Below, piece after piece: positions 1 to 10,600 of a stretch of 64,000 nt of DNA (positions are counted from its first letter, which is position 1; each line of letters starts with the position of its first letter). A program made the translations under genes and the position numbers. The DNA is from Paenibacillus sp. LHD-38 (GTDB lineage Bacteria > Bacillota > Bacilli > Paenibacillales > Paenibacillaceae): the NCBI RefSeq assembly GCF_031157315.1, contig NZ_JAVIFU010000009.1:124001-188000 (forward strand), read 5' to 3'. Under the pieces are notes generated by a model that saw only the letters and a list, made by a program, of their open reading frames with translations, made no database searches and was not told where the DNA came from.

Positions 1-442
1 TAGTTTGCGGCGGCACAAGGAACGTAAACACCACCATCGCCAGAAACAGCGATTGGCCAGGAAAGCGGTAGCGCGCGAAGCCATAGCCCACGATCGAGCA
101 GCTGATTACCTGCAGGATCCCGCTTCCGAACGAAATAATAACGCTGTTCAGCAAGCCCGGCCAGAAATTGATCTCTTCAAGCGCGATCGAATAATTCGTC
201 AGGCTGAACTGCTTCGGAATCCATTGAATCGTAGCATCCGCCACGTCCTCCGGCCGCATGAGCGACTTCGATACCATATACAGCAGCGGATAGACGAACA
301 CAAATGCCAAGCTAAGAATGACTAAATAGTAGAAGAACGTTCCGGCAACGCCTCGTCCGCGCTTCATCCACGTAATCTTCCAGACCGCTTCCGCTTTGCC
401 CTGAAGGTCGGCATATTTTTCGGTCATACCAGGTGAACTCAT
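1..442 (-). CDS. Carbohydrate ABC importer permease, MalG type (partial, runs off left edge)
   Basis: The reverse strand reads an open frame from an ATG at 442 (MSSPGMTEKYADLQG...) to the window edge, so only the N-terminal 147 residues are present. A hydrophobic segment (FFYYLVILSLAFVFVYPLLYMV) near residues 38-60 is followed by SKSLMRPEDV and QFSLTNY, the usual start of an inner-membrane MalG-like permease. The EAA loop lies outside the window. It follows the MalF-type permease ending at 448 with only a few bases between them, so the two should form one permease pair. The sugar cannot be read from this fragment. Confidence 0.85.
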   Translation of the reverse strand, partial: MSSPGMTEKYADLQGKAEAVWKITWMKRGRGVAGTFFYYLVILSLAFVFVYPLLYMVSKSLMRPEDVADATIQWIPKQFSLTNYSIALEEINFWPGLLNSVIISFGSGILQVISCSIVGYGFARYRFPGQSLFLAMVVFTFLVPPQT

Positions 443-447
443 GCCCA

Positions 448-1332
448 CTACCCCCTACCTTCGGTCGCTGACAAGCTTTTGCGGAAAATGAAGAACACGA
501 CCGCCAGCACGACCGAAATCACAATAAAGTAAATCCAGCCCATTGCCGAGCCGTAAGCGTAATTATTCGTTTTGAACACGTTGTTCATAATATGGTTCAT
601 AATTTGATTGTCCGTTTTGGTGAACGAGTTCACCACGCTGTACAGCGTGTTCACGAACATCATCGGCATAATCATCGGGAAGGTGATTTTCCAGAAGCTC
701 TCCCATTTTGTCGCTCCATCACATTTGGCCGCTTCATATAATGCAGGAGAAATCGTCTGTAAGCCCGCGATGAAAATCAAGATCTGTACGCCGGAATCCC
801 ACATGACGAGCGTCAGCGAATCCGCATACTGGAGCAGCGGCTCCAAAATACTTTCCGGTATGAAGGCGTTCAGCTTGCTGAACAGGTCGTATTGGTAAAA
901 AATTGGAAGCTGGGCAGCACCCTGCTCCAGCAGCTCCCGTAGAATCGCGCCCGACGCGATAATGACCGGCAGGAAGAAAATGCCGCGAAATAACGTACGG
1001 CCGCGAAATTGGCGATTGAGCAGCAAAGCGCTGAACATCGCAAAAATAAGAATCAGCGGCACCTGCGACAGCATCGTCGTAATCGTGCTTTGCAGCAGCG
1101 GAACAAAATCAATGTCCGTCGTGAAGGCAGCCCGGTAATGGGTTAAGCCAGTATAGGAAGCTTTTAGCCCTTCCTTCGTAACCTCTAGATTATTAAGCGA
1201 GTAATAGAGAGACTTGCCGAGCGGAATGACCATAAACAGCAAGAAACCGACTATCCAAATGGAAATGAACGAGTAGCCCTCAAAGATGTGACGGCCTCTC
1301 ATTGAGAGTCCTAATTTTTTGCCCATGTTCAT
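448..1332 (-). CDS. Carbohydrate ABC importer permease, MalF type
   Basis: A 294-residue integral membrane protein with about six hydrophobic segments. The EAA loop of binding-protein-dependent permeases (EAAKCDGATKWESFWKITFP) lies near residues 200-220; it docks the ATPase in this family. The start overlaps the stop of the upstream DUF5696-like gene by 4 bp (ATGA), indicating translational coupling. An in-frame ATG two codons later is better spaced from the GGAGGGG ribosome site and may be the true start. It pairs with the MalG-type gene that runs off the left edge. No ATPase gene is visible, as is common where a shared MsmX-like ATPase serves many importers (inference). Confidence 0.9.
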   Translation of the reverse strand: MNMGKKLGLSMRGRHIFEGYSFISIWIVGFLLFMVIPLGKSLYYSLNNLEVTKEGLKASYTGLTHYRAAFTTDIDFVPLLQSTITTMLSQVPLILIFAMFSALLLNRQFRGRTLFRGIFFLPVIIASGAILRELLEQGAAQLPIFYQYDLFSKLNAFIPESILEPLLQYADSLTLVMWDSGVQILIFIAGLQTISPALYEAAKCDGATKWESFWKITFPMIMPMMFVNTLYSVVNSFTKTDNQIMNHIMNNVFKTNNYAYGSAMGWIYFIVISVVLAVVFFIFRKSLSATEGRG

Positions 1333-3695
1333 TCCCCTCCGTTCTGCATGAGATAGCCTGCCGCCGGAACAGAAAGTCCGTCTACCGTCGCCGGCTTACC
1401 GCCGTAATTGACAATAACCTTCGTCCCGTTTGCATAAGTCGTTCGATATACGTCCGTGCCCAGCTTCTCATGATCGGCAATCGCTTGATTCGAGATTGCT
1501 TTATAAATCGGCTCAAGCGCCTTGTATTCCTCGGCAGCATCATCAATCCAGGTCGTATACTGCGAGCTCCAAAGCCGATCCTCCAGCGTTCGCTGCAGCT
1601 TAGTCGTCGGCTCGTAGGTCAGCTCCAGACTAGGCAGCGCGCCGTATTCTACCATCCGCAGCAGCTCGTTTTGGGCATCGTTTCGCAAATTAATCGGCTT
1701 AGCCGCATAAGGCACTAGTCCGCGCACCGCGATTTGGTAGAAAGGTACGGTCTCGTCATTGTAAATAAAATGGCTGGAATCCAGCGGAATCCCGCTAATG
1801 CCGTCTATATGTCCGAGCATGTAGGCAAAGCCGTAATCGACCGATGCTCCGCCTGTCGCTTTGCGGACGTCATCTGCGGCTTTGACCCATACGGATGCCG
1901 TTTCGCCGCGATTTGTCAGCGATTTCGAATCAATATCGGAGTAAAGCGTATCTCCCCAGTAGGCGAGATGCACGCCTGAAATGCCCAGCTTCGCATAATC
2001 CTTCAGCTCTTTGTTCAAGTGCTTGCTGATGACGCGCTTCGGCTTCATCCAGTAGTAGAGCTTGCTGTCATCATTCCATCTGCTGCCGACAAAATAATCG
2101 GTGCTTGGCGCAACCTCCCGGTCCATGCCGCGAATCGCGTCCTTCCCCTTCTTCATGCCGTCACTTTCCGAGAAGGCGCGGGCATAATTGGCTTCCAAAT
2201 AAAGCGAAACGCCTTTATTAGCCGCGTAAGCTGCCAGTTCCCCCAGCTCCTTCGCCCCGCCCAGCTTCTTCTCTACAGGGAAATGATCTGGTTGATCGCC
2301 ATATAAGCCGTCATCGGACCATCCTGAAAAGGTAAGCTCTAAATTCGTTATCCCTTTATGCTGGAAAGCATCGATAATTTCGCGCGCTTGCTCGAAGGAC
2401 GTCATTGAAATGAACGTGCTTCCGAGTACTTCATCCCGCAAAATACCGCCGAGCAGCTTCACCTTCACAGGCACGGTCGTTTGCTCGGCAGGTTTAACCG
2501 CCTGCTCGTCTTGCAGGTATTTGCCGTATGCCTGCGCCATGCCGACATAATCAGCCTGCTTATCCTGCAGCAGCACGTAACGCGTTTGCCGATCGCCCTT
2601 GATCCAGTTTCCTTGGAAAAACGGAATTTCGCCCGATGTCCCAATAAAGATCACATCGCTCCAGCGGTATACGAATTCCGCAGACGTCCGGTAATACGAG
2701 ATCGCGCGAATGCCCGACGGCGTACCGTTGATTTTCGCATCGTACTGTCCCTTCGTTACGATTCCGAGCGAGCCGACTTCATTTCGGTAGTTGCCGAAAA
2801 CAGGCAGCGCCACCGCTTCCTTCGGCGCCAGCTTTTGTCTCCACAGCTGATCGATGTTTTCATGCGACTGCGTGACGTAAGCGGGATCCGCGCCGTAAAT
2901 CATTTCCGAGTAGCCTGCAAAAAATTGCGGATGCTTCGCGCTGTATTTCATAAGCGCGCCCGAGCCGTCAGGCAGGAAAATCGCGCCTTCCTCCGTATCG
3001 GCAGCCGCATTCCAGAACGGCAGCGGCTCAATGCTCACAAACTTTGCTTTACCGGATTCTTTAATCGAGGATTCCGGAATCGTCAGTTCGAAGCCGTTTT
3101 TCACCAAGCGGTACTCAATAGCAAACTCAAGCTTTTCCTTTACGAATTGGAAGGTAACCTTAGCCCCGCCATCGATGGTTTCGATCTTAAGCTTGTTTTC
3201 CTTTTCCTTCGTTAAGTACGTTTGAACCGTATCAGAGCCCTCCGTGTATTTCACATGAACGGCCGCGTCCATATACTTCTTGTTATTGGGCATCGTCGTA
3301 CGGGGCAGCTGCGGCGTGCCGAGCCACTCCGTACCGGTTCCTTTATCAACGAGACGAATATTGCCCGTCTTCTCGTCGATGTACATTTTGTAGCCGTCGT
3401 TTTCCGCGATCTGCTTCGTCGCCGTGACGGGATACAGCTTCACTTTACCCGCGACAGCAGGTACCGCGGTTTCGGCAGCAGCCTCAGCAGCCGGAGCTTC
3501 CTCTGCTGCCGTCGCTTCCGCTGCATCCTCGCCGGATGCAGCATTCGCCCCCGCCTCAGCCGTGCTTCCGCCAGCATCCTCCTCCGCCTGAACCTCGTTA
3601 ATCCCTTCCGCGGTCCCGATTGGAGGGAATATGCTGACAACGAGCAGCAATGCCGCGATAATAAGCCATTTTCGTTGTTTCCTCATCTCGTCCAC
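1329..3695 (-). CDS. DUF5696-like secreted protein of sugar-transport clusters
   Basis: A 788-residue exported protein. Residues about 10-30 form a signal peptide or anchor (WLIIAALLLVVSIFP), followed by a low-complexity Ala/Glu linker to about residue 85. The large remainder resembles the DUF5696 proteins found beside permeases in Paenibacillus; that family has no proven reaction. The middle section (GWSDDGLYGD, LYLEANYARAF, VHLAYWGDTLYSD) reads like the strands of a TIM-barrel glycoside-hydrolase-type fold, which is my inference. The start is a GTG that follows the stop of the Yip1-like gene directly. It probably acts outside the membrane on the glycan whose fragments the neighbouring importers take up. 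Confidence 0.7.
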   Translation of the reverse strand: MDEMRKQRKWLIIAALLLVVSIFPPIGTAEGINEVQAEEDAGGSTAEAGANAASGEDAAEATAAEEAPAAEAAAETAVPAVAGKVKLYPVTATKQIAENDGYKMYIDEKTGNIRLVDKGTGTEWLGTPQLPRTTMPNNKKYMDAAVHVKYTEGSDTVQTYLTKEKENKLKIETIDGGAKVTFQFVKEKLEFAIEYRLVKNGFELTIPESSIKESGKAKFVSIEPLPFWNAAADTEEGAIFLPDGSGALMKYSAKHPQFFAGYSEMIYGADPAYVTQSHENIDQLWRQKLAPKEAVALPVFGNYRNEVGSLGIVTKGQYDAKINGTPSGIRAISYYRTSAEFVYRWSDVIFIGTSGEIPFFQGNWIKGDRQTRYVLLQDKQADYVGMAQAYGKYLQDEQAVKPAEQTTVPVKVKLLGGILRDEVLGSTFISMTSFEQAREIIDAFQHKGITNLELTFSGWSDDGLYGDQPDHFPVEKKLGGAKELGELAAYAANKGVSLYLEANYARAFSESDGMKKGKDAIRGMDREVAPSTDYFVGSRWNDDSKLYYWMKPKRVISKHLNKELKDYAKLGISGVHLAYWGDTLYSDIDSKSLTNRGETASVWVKAADDVRKATGGASVDYGFAYMLGHIDGISGIPLDSSHFIYNDETVPFYQIAVRGLVPYAAKPINLRNDAQNELLRMVEYGALPSLELTYEPTTKLQRTLEDRLWSSQYTTWIDDAAEEYKALEPIYKAISNQAIADHEKLGTDVYRTTYANGTKVIVNYGGKPATVDGLSVPAAGYLMQNGGE

Positions 3696-4313
3696 CTACC
3701 TTCGGAAGTTTATTTCTTTGAACATGTCTACTACAAAGTTAATGAGTTGATTGACTAAGCCGAACATGAGAATGCCGATAAACCAGATGATCAATATGCC
3801 GACGATGCTCAGCACCGTGATCCATATCATTTTCATCAACTCGAAATCATGAACGATTCTGACCTTCAGCAGCAGCAGCCAGCATACCCAATAAACGGTG
3901 AAATTGATCAGGAACGAATAAATCGAGCTTTCATCCAGCGCCAAAATATTCGTAAGCAGCGTAATCGGGATAATGAAGATCGCATACGGCACCAGCGCGA
4001 ACGCGCTGCCGACGAATACTTCCTTGAACTTCCCTTCTCCCTCAAGGATGGCGCTGACGCCCCAATTGGACACGGTCCAGGTTAACCAAGGCACAACGAA
4101 CCAGATCAGCTCATGCACGAACGAAATCTCGTAGGTTTCCCTCGTCTCAAATGCGTAGCCCGTAATTAGAATCGCAATCATTCTCGCCAAATAAGCGAGT
4201 GCGACAATGAAGAGCGCTTGCCCCCACTTAATGCGGCCCGGCTCCTGAATGTCATGGTAGAAATCAATCGGGTGCACGAGCACCTGCCGCATCATTTTAA
4301 ACGTTGCGATCAT
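3696..4313 (-). CDS. Yip1-family membrane protein
   Basis: A 205-residue protein with about five hydrophobic segments and the Yip1-like opening HPIDFYHDIQEPGRIKWGQALFIV, where a short amphipathic N-terminus precedes the first membrane segment. Bacterial Yip1-domain proteins have no established biochemical role. Its ATG lies inside the 3' end of the NHL-repeat gene (17-bp overlap) and its stop abuts the DUF5696-like GTG, so it is in the middle of a tightly coupled operon. In this setting it may help assemble or regulate the importer or the neighbouring exported proteins (inference). Confidence 0.75.
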   Translation of the reverse strand: MIATFKMMRQVLVHPIDFYHDIQEPGRIKWGQALFIVALAYLARMIAILITGYAFETRETYEISFVHELIWFVVPWLTWTVSNWGVSAILEGEGKFKEVFVGSAFALVPYAIFIIPITLLTNILALDESSIYSFLINFTVYWVCWLLLLKVRIVHDFELMKMIWITVLSIVGILIIWFIGILMFGLVNQLINFVVDMFKEINFRR

Positions 4314-5796
4314 GGGGCACCCCTCCCTTCATGCCAACCGCTCTAGCGGTATTTCGAGCTGCTAGAATCGCAGCCATCCTTCTCCACAGGAAAGGAATGA
4401 CATAGCGCAATGCGACGATCAGCACAATGATGGCTAAGCAGATCCATGCAAAATGCTCTCTAATATATTCCTTCCGGTATTCCTTGAACGCGACCGAATA
4501 ATCGAAGCGCGATCTTGCCAGCTCAAAGTAAGTCATGGCATCCTTATAGTTTTCTGCTTTATAGAGCGATTTGCCGATAGCCAGATAAGCGAGATCGAAG
4601 TTTGCATTCAAGTGCAGCACCTCGTTCCACATTCCCTCGGCTTCCTTATAGCGTCCGTCAACGAACAGCCGCGATGCATCATGCACTAGATCAGCAAAGG
4701 GAGTCGTACGAAACAGATCGATACGGTTACGTCCTTTATCTACGACATACACCGTGCCGTCCGCCGACTGCGCAAGGCTCGACGGCGTAATAAACAAGCC
4801 GTTCTGATCCCCAAGCCCGCCGAACACGAACAAAAAATTGCCCAGCTTATCGTATTGATACACCTTGCTGGATTGCAGATCAAGCGCCGTAATCACGCCG
4901 TCCTTGTCGACAGCCAGATCAAGGAACGAAGGAACCTCAAACGGGCCTGCATCGAAACGTCCTCCGTACCTTTTTGGAACTACATTGAGCGTATCGACGC
5001 CGACAGGCGACAGCCGCTTCAATTGATTCATTTCCGTTCCGAGCGTTGACGTATAAATAAAGCCTTCCGCATCCTGTACAGCATTGGAGAACTCGAGCGG
5101 CTTCACAACCGACAGCTTTGCCTTCTGCTCATCCGTTGCGACAAGCTTCACGAACAAACGGCTCCAGCTAAAACCGACGTGGTTCGCACCGTAAAAGCCC
5201 TTGAATTGGCCGTTTGGATCAATTTGAATGAGTCCTTGCGTATTTCCGTCGCTTACGACAAACATATAATTACGCTTGTCGACGAGCAGCTTCGACGGAG
5301 AATAGGAGAAGGTCGCTCCGAGCAGCGGGCTTTCCGGCTTGCCGTACTGATTTACGAATTTGCCGTTTGGATCAAAAATCGCGATCCGCTGGTTTTTGGT
5401 ATCGGCAACATAGACGCTGCCGTCCTGCTTCACATAAACGCCCTTCGGCTCGTTCAGCATGCCGTCTCCTTCGGCGTCGCCGATGATTTTCAGCACCTCG
5501 TGATTCGCATCCAAATGCACGACGCGGCTGTTGCCGGTATCAACGACATAAATCGTTCCGTCGTCCGCCAGGAAAACATCCTCGGGTGCGTTAAATGGTC
5601 CCGACGACAAGTTAAAACCGTCAATCGAGCTCTCGTACATGTACCCGTTAATCGAGTGAACATCTTCGCCCAGCTTATTCCTCGTATAGCCCTCGTAAGG
5701 CGAGGCGGCGAACGTTTGTACCGGTAGAGCTGTAACTAACATCAGTAAAGCGATAGCCGTACTGACAACGAATCGGAATATCGTAACCTGCTTCAT
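4297..5796 (-). CDS. NHL-repeat / TPR protein, exported and membrane-anchored
   Basis: A 499-residue protein with an N-terminal signal peptide (FRFVVSTAIALLMLVTALPVQTFAA) and at least four NHL-type beta-propeller units: PEDVFLADDGTIYVVDTGNSRVV, PKGVYVKQDGSVYVADTKNQRIA, and two more near residues 285-355. A TPR-like stretch follows (NANFDLAYLAIGKSLYKAENYKDAMTYFELA, about 395-430), then a C-terminal membrane segment (WICLAIIVLIVALRYVIPFLW). The topology is therefore an extracellular propeller tethered at its C-terminus. NHL propellers bind ligands or protein partners; here it may recognise substrate or scaffold the importer (inference). It overlaps the Yip1-like gene and lies 13 bp from the upstream permease. 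Confidence 0.8.
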   Translation of the reverse strand: MKQVTIFRFVVSTAIALLMLVTALPVQTFAASPYEGYTRNKLGEDVHSINGYMYESSIDGFNLSSGPFNAPEDVFLADDGTIYVVDTGNSRVVHLDANHEVLKIIGDAEGDGMLNEPKGVYVKQDGSVYVADTKNQRIAIFDPNGKFVNQYGKPESPLLGATFSYSPSKLLVDKRNYMFVVSDGNTQGLIQIDPNGQFKGFYGANHVGFSWSRLFVKLVATDEQKAKLSVVKPLEFSNAVQDAEGFIYTSTLGTEMNQLKRLSPVGVDTLNVVPKRYGGRFDAGPFEVPSFLDLAVDKDGVITALDLQSSKVYQYDKLGNFLFVFGGLGDQNGLFITPSSLAQSADGTVYVVDKGRNRIDLFRTTPFADLVHDASRLFVDGRYKEAEGMWNEVLHLNANFDLAYLAIGKSLYKAENYKDAMTYFELARSRFDYSVAFKEYRKEYIREHFAWICLAIIVLIVALRYVIPFLWRRMAAILAARNTARAVGMKGGVPHDRNV

Positions 5797-5809
5797 CCCG
5801 GTTGTCCTC

Positions 5810-6670
5810 CTACTCTTTCAGACCTGAATGCGCCATCGTTTGCAGCACCAGGCGCTGCGTTACGATAAAGACGATAATCGTCGGCACAATCATCAGTAAA
5901 CTTGCAGCCGCCAATGTGCCGACACGCGCGACCACACCGTATCCGCCGCTTAATGTCTGGATCGCAAGCGGCAAGGATTTCATATCCTGATCGGTCGTAT
6001 ATACCATCGCCGGATACGGATCATTCCAGGCGGATATAAAGCTGAATAAAGCAAACGTAGCAATGGCCGGCTTCAACATCGGTATTACGACAACCCAGAA
6101 TACCTTCCATTCGGATGCGCCGTCCATGCGGGCCGCCTCAAGCAGCGCATCCGGAATTTGGCGCAAAAACTGCGTCATCAAAAACATCCCGATCGGAGCG
6201 GCCAAATACGGCAATATCATCGCCCAATACGTATTGATCAGGCCGATTTTGCTGATAAGCAGGTATTGCGGAATTTGAACGACCATCGGCGAGAACATGA
6301 TCGCGAGCACGACCATGTTAAAAATCGCGCTGCGGAACGGCATGTTATGCTTCGCGAGCGGGTAAGCCGCCATCGCCGATACGATAATGCCGAAGCCTAC
6401 GATGCAGGAGCTGATCAGCAAGCTGTTAAATATAAACCGTGAAAACGGAACGCTCGTCGTACCCGTTATGAGCAATAGATCGCGAAAATTGATTAACGTC
6501 GGGTTATTCACGAAAAATCGCGGCGGGAACAGGAACAGCTCGCTTGTCGGTTTAAAGGCGGTAGATACCATGTAAACGAGCGGTGCAAGCATCAAAAGAC
6601 CGAACAACGTTAGAAATAGATAGAGGAGAAAGCCGCCCCAATCCTTCCTGCCTTTCACTGCGCCAGTCAT
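5810..6670 (-). CDS. Carbohydrate ABC importer permease, MalG type
   Basis: A 286-residue inner-membrane permease with six predicted membrane segments. The MalG-type EAA loop is EAARMDGASEWKVFWVVVIP, near residues 185-205, and the typical PLVYMVSTAFKPTSE follows the first segment. It lies 6 bp downstream of the MalF-type gene, so the two form the second permease pair of the cluster. Together with the adjacent 1014-residue binding protein they should make one importer, leaving the pair at the left edge for another. The transported sugar is not readable. Confidence 0.92.
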   Translation of the reverse strand: MTGAVKGRKDWGGFLLYLFLTLFGLLMLAPLVYMVSTAFKPTSELFLFPPRFFVNNPTLINFRDLLLITGTTSVPFSRFIFNSLLISSCIVGFGIIVSAMAAYPLAKHNMPFRSAIFNMVVLAIMFSPMVVQIPQYLLISKIGLINTYWAMILPYLAAPIGMFLMTQFLRQIPDALLEAARMDGASEWKVFWVVVIPMLKPAIATFALFSFISAWNDPYPAMVYTTDQDMKSLPLAIQTLSGGYGVVARVGTLAAASLLMIVPTIIVFIVTQRLVLQTMAHSGLKE

Positions 6671-6676
6671 ATCGGT

Positions 6677-7645
6677 TCAGTCCTTTCCTAGCCATTTGAA
6701 TATGAGACGGTTCAGTCCGATCATCATGACGAACAGCACGACCGCGATGGCCGCAGCGTAGCCCATCTCAAACTTAATAAAGGCGTAATCGAATAAATGC
6801 GTCAAAATCGTATGGCCCGCGTACAGCGGACTCGGCAAGCCGACTAGTTGGACGCTGACATCGAATACGGTCAGCGAGCTTACGACCTGGAGCACCGCGC
6901 CGAACAGCAGCTGCGGCTTAACCGACGGTACCGTAATATAAATGAGCTGCTGCCATCTATATTTGATGCCGTCAATCTCCCCTGCCTCATACAAATCCTT
7001 CGGTACGTTTTGAAGGCCGGCAAGGAAGGCCAAGAAGCCTACGCCCATCGACATCCACAAGGAAACGATAATGATAACGGGAACGATCGAGTTAATGTTT
7101 TGCAAAAATAAATACGGCTCGTCGATAATGCCCAGCTTCGATGCAAAATAGTTGAGCAAGCCCTTGCGGTCGCCCGCAAACAGATAGAGCCATACGACCG
7201 ACATCGCTGTTGCGCTCGTTATCGACGGCGTGTAGTAACAAAGCGTATAGAAAAATCGGTATTTTTGCGGAATTTGGCTGATGAGCCAAGCCAGCAGAAA
7301 CGCCATGACATAGCCGACCGGCCCTGTAATGAACGCGAATTTCAATGTAATGCCAATCGCTTTGAGAAAGATATCGTCATCGACGAACAAAAGCCTGTAA
7401 TTGGAGAGGCCGATAAATCTCGGCGCCTCCAATATGTTGTAATACGTAAAGCTTAGAACGACCGATGTGACGACCGGAACGATCGTAAACAGCGTGAACA
7501 GAATGAGAAATGGAGCGAGAAACAGGTACGAGACCTTGTTTCTCTTCATTTCCTGCCACAGCAAGGACATTTTGCCCGGTTTGCGGAGGCGCTCCGCTTT
7601 TGGAGTGTCCACGATTACCGCCGCCGGCTCTGTGTTCATTTTCAC
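6677..7645 (-). CDS. Carbohydrate ABC importer permease, MalF type
   Basis: A 322-residue permease with a cytoplasmic N-terminus (about 35 residues) before the first membrane segment (VSYLFLAPFLILFTLFTIVPV). The EAA loop (DLYEAGEIDGIKYRWQQLIYI) lies near residues 215-235. Its ATG overlaps the stop of the solute-binding-protein gene by 4 bp, implying coupled translation. It pairs with the MalG-type gene that follows. Confidence 0.92.
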   Translation of the reverse strand: MKMNTEPAAVIVDTPKAERLRKPGKMSLLWQEMKRNKVSYLFLAPFLILFTLFTIVPVVTSVVLSFTYYNILEAPRFIGLSNYRLLFVDDDIFLKAIGITLKFAFITGPVGYVMAFLLAWLISQIPQKYRFFYTLCYYTPSITSATAMSVVWLYLFAGDRKGLLNYFASKLGIIDEPYLFLQNINSIVPVIIIVSLWMSMGVGFLAFLAGLQNVPKDLYEAGEIDGIKYRWQQLIYITVPSVKPQLLFGAVLQVVSSLTVFDVSVQLVGLPSPLYAGHTILTHLFDYAFIKFEMGYAAAIAVVLFVMMIGLNRLIFKWLGKD

Positions 7646-10600
7646 GGACTATCGCCTCCTTTTGAAGCTGCCTGATCGGCGGATTCATCGTTTAAGCCAA
7701 ATTCCTCGCGCTTTTTGCGCAATTCCTTATCGATTTCCTTAACGCCTTCCTCCACCGCTTCACGCGGTATTTTGCCGTTCAATACAATTTGATTCCATAT
7801 ATTCGCGATATGCCTTGTCGTGTAGTAACCGCCGATAACGACCTCGCGCTCCTTGAACCATTCCCACTGCTCAAGGATGGCCTCGATATCGGAGGACTGC
7901 CAAGGCATACGCTGCAGCGCTTCGATATTGGCCGTATTCCATCTCGCCTCTACGCCAAGCAGCGCTTCCAGCTCAGAGCCGAATCTTTCCTGCGTATCCG
8001 CACTCGTCCACCATTTCAGGAATTCCCATGATTGTTCCTTCATGTCCGTGTCTTTGAAGATCATGCCCGTTTGCGCTAGGCCCCCGGTGGAACGGTTAAT
8101 CTGTCCGTCCTCCTGCTGAATGCCCGGCATCGGCTTCATCCCCCACCAGCCCGTTAGCTCCGGCGCTGCCGTCGACAGCAGTACATAGGTTGAGTAATCA
8201 GCTACCCCTATCGGCATTTCGCCGGAACGGAAGCGGTTATAGAAGTCGGCTTGCTTCGAGATTTTAAAGTTCGTGAACAGCCCCGTCCACAGCTTGAACG
8301 CCTCCATCGCCTCCGGTGAATCAAGGTTTGAGAATTTACCGCCTTCACGGTAGAACTCGCTGTTCTGCTGGAATAGGAACGGCGCGAATTCATTGATTGC
8401 AAGCGCCGGATTATTCGGTGCATGCGGGTAGAAGAAGTCCATCCCGTTTTGCTGCAAAATAGGGATAAGATCCATCACTTCCTGCCAGGTGTCCGGAATT
8501 TCTTCCTCCTTTATGCCCAGCTGCTGCATAATATCCTTGCGATAGAACAGCATGTTGAAGTTTTGATTCTCCGGCAGGGCATAGCTGCCGCCGTCATATT
8601 TGTAAGGAATGAGCGCGCCTGGCCTGAAGCGTGCGGCTACCTCGTCGTAATCGGCGTATTCCTCCAGGTTAACCAGCCCGTTCCGGACGGCGTAATCGAT
8701 TGGAATTTCGCCCTCTACGCCAAGCGCAACATCCGGTGCGAGACCGGCCGTGCTCGCAAGCAGAAGCACTTGCATTTGCTGCGCCGGAATCACGTTCACG
8801 TTTACTTTAATGCCCGTCTCCGTCGTGAAATCCTCGTCAATCATCTGCTTGATGATATCGACCCAATCACGGCCTCTGGCTACCCATACGTCGAGCACCT
8901 GCTCGTCTTCATAGACATTGCCGATACCGCCGTAATTTTTCGTAAAGGAGCTCGTAAAGTCGTACAGCATCGTCCCCGTTCTAGCCACCCATCCGGCAGC
9001 AGGCTTCGGCCAAGCCGTATCCGGCGACTTGACGATCAGATAGTCAAGCAGCAGACTTTGCTTGCTCAGCCCATTCACCCATGTGCCAAGGGATGCCTGC
9101 AGATCGTTAAACTGCGGCATCCTTCCCGGAATGGTAGTGGTCTCCTCCGCCATGCTGAGAAGAACATCGCGCACCTCATAAAGCGTGCTGACCTCCGAGC
9201 TGCCTTCATCTACGCCAAGCGCGTACAGCCCGTTGATCGTTTCATCGATGCTTTTTGCCATGAGCTGCAGACGCGGCACAAGGTTCGTAATATTTTGCTC
9301 CAAGCGCCAGTCGCCGTTTGGATCCGGATTCGTCCCGGTTACTTGAATGACCTCGCGTCCGAGGAGAGACATTTTGCGCGTCGTATCCGTAACCGTCTCC
9401 AGCATCTGTCCGAGCGCTCCCACCTGAACCTCCATGCGAATCGTATGCTTGCCCTTCTCCAGATAATAGAGATAAGGCTCTTTGCTTTCGCTGTTGCCGC
9501 CAAATTTTGAAATTTGGAATTCAGACTTGTAAGGAAAGGAAATTTCATTCATTTCTTTAAAAGGCAGCTTGCCATCGATGGTTACTGTTCGCTGTGTCGG
9601 CATGCCATTTAGAAACCATTGCCCGTAACGGGCGCCAATCTCATACAAGCCGCTCTCCGGTACCTCGACCTCCCACTCTGCCCATTGGCCGCCCGTCCGC
9701 CAGCTCGCTCCGCCAAACGTGTTGAGTACGATCGAATCCTTCTTGAACGGCTCCGTTGCCGGCTCCCGGTCCTCGATACGTTTAAGCGTTGGATCAGACT
9801 TCAAGGTTGAAAGCTCCGCTTGCACCTTAATAAGCTGTCCGGCGGTCTTCTTGTAGCCCATCTGCTCATAGGTGCTTGCCACCTCTGCATAGGTCGGCAC
9901 TTGTACCGGCGAGTAAATATCGATCTCCCCGATTGCCGCAGGCTCGCGTACCGCTTGTATGCGGAGCGTATGCTTGCCCTTCGTCAGATAAAAACGGAAC
10001 GGCTCATACGTTTTTCCTTCCGAATCACGGAATTCCCTGTACTGCCAGCCTGCTGTCTCTTCCCTGCGCGGATTGAATTCATTGTTTTGATTATCGAACC
10101 AAGGCTCGCCTGCTTCCTTCCACATCCTCTGGAATTCCAGCTTCTTGGCCTGGTAAAAAGGATATTTCCCGTCAATCTGCACGCTGCGAACAATCGAAGA
10201 GCGCTTGCCTTCCATCGCATAGTAGCTCATTCCCATTTGATAGTAACCGTCCTGCGGCACCTCAAAGGCATAATCCGCCCAGCCATCCTCATCGATTAGC
10301 GCCAACGCTTGGCCGGCTCGATCGCCAAGGCCCGTTTCGATTCGCGTTCCCGATTCGCTGATCGCCAAATATTCCGTTGAAGACAGCGTCACGCTGAAAT
10401 CCTTCGTATCCCCTGCGCCCTGCTCGTTCCAGCTGTCCGCATATTTATTAAAAGACGGCTCCAGCTTGCTGCTGGCGTCTTCACCTTCCAAAATTGAAGA
10501 TTCATCGATTCCCGCATCCAGCGCAATTCCAGCCATTGCATCATCGTTGTAGCCCCTCGAATTATTCCACCACAAAAAGAAGCAGATCAATGCGGCAATG

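Noticed and set aside
2481..3215. 244-codon plus-strand frame
   Set aside because: Antisense of the DUF5696-like gene, with shadow-frame composition and no ribosome site.
8422..9510. 362-codon open frame on the plus strand
   Set aside because: It is antisense to the 1014-residue binding protein, lacks a ribosome site, and its Arg/His/Leu-rich translation is typical of a shadow frame in GC-richer coding DNA.
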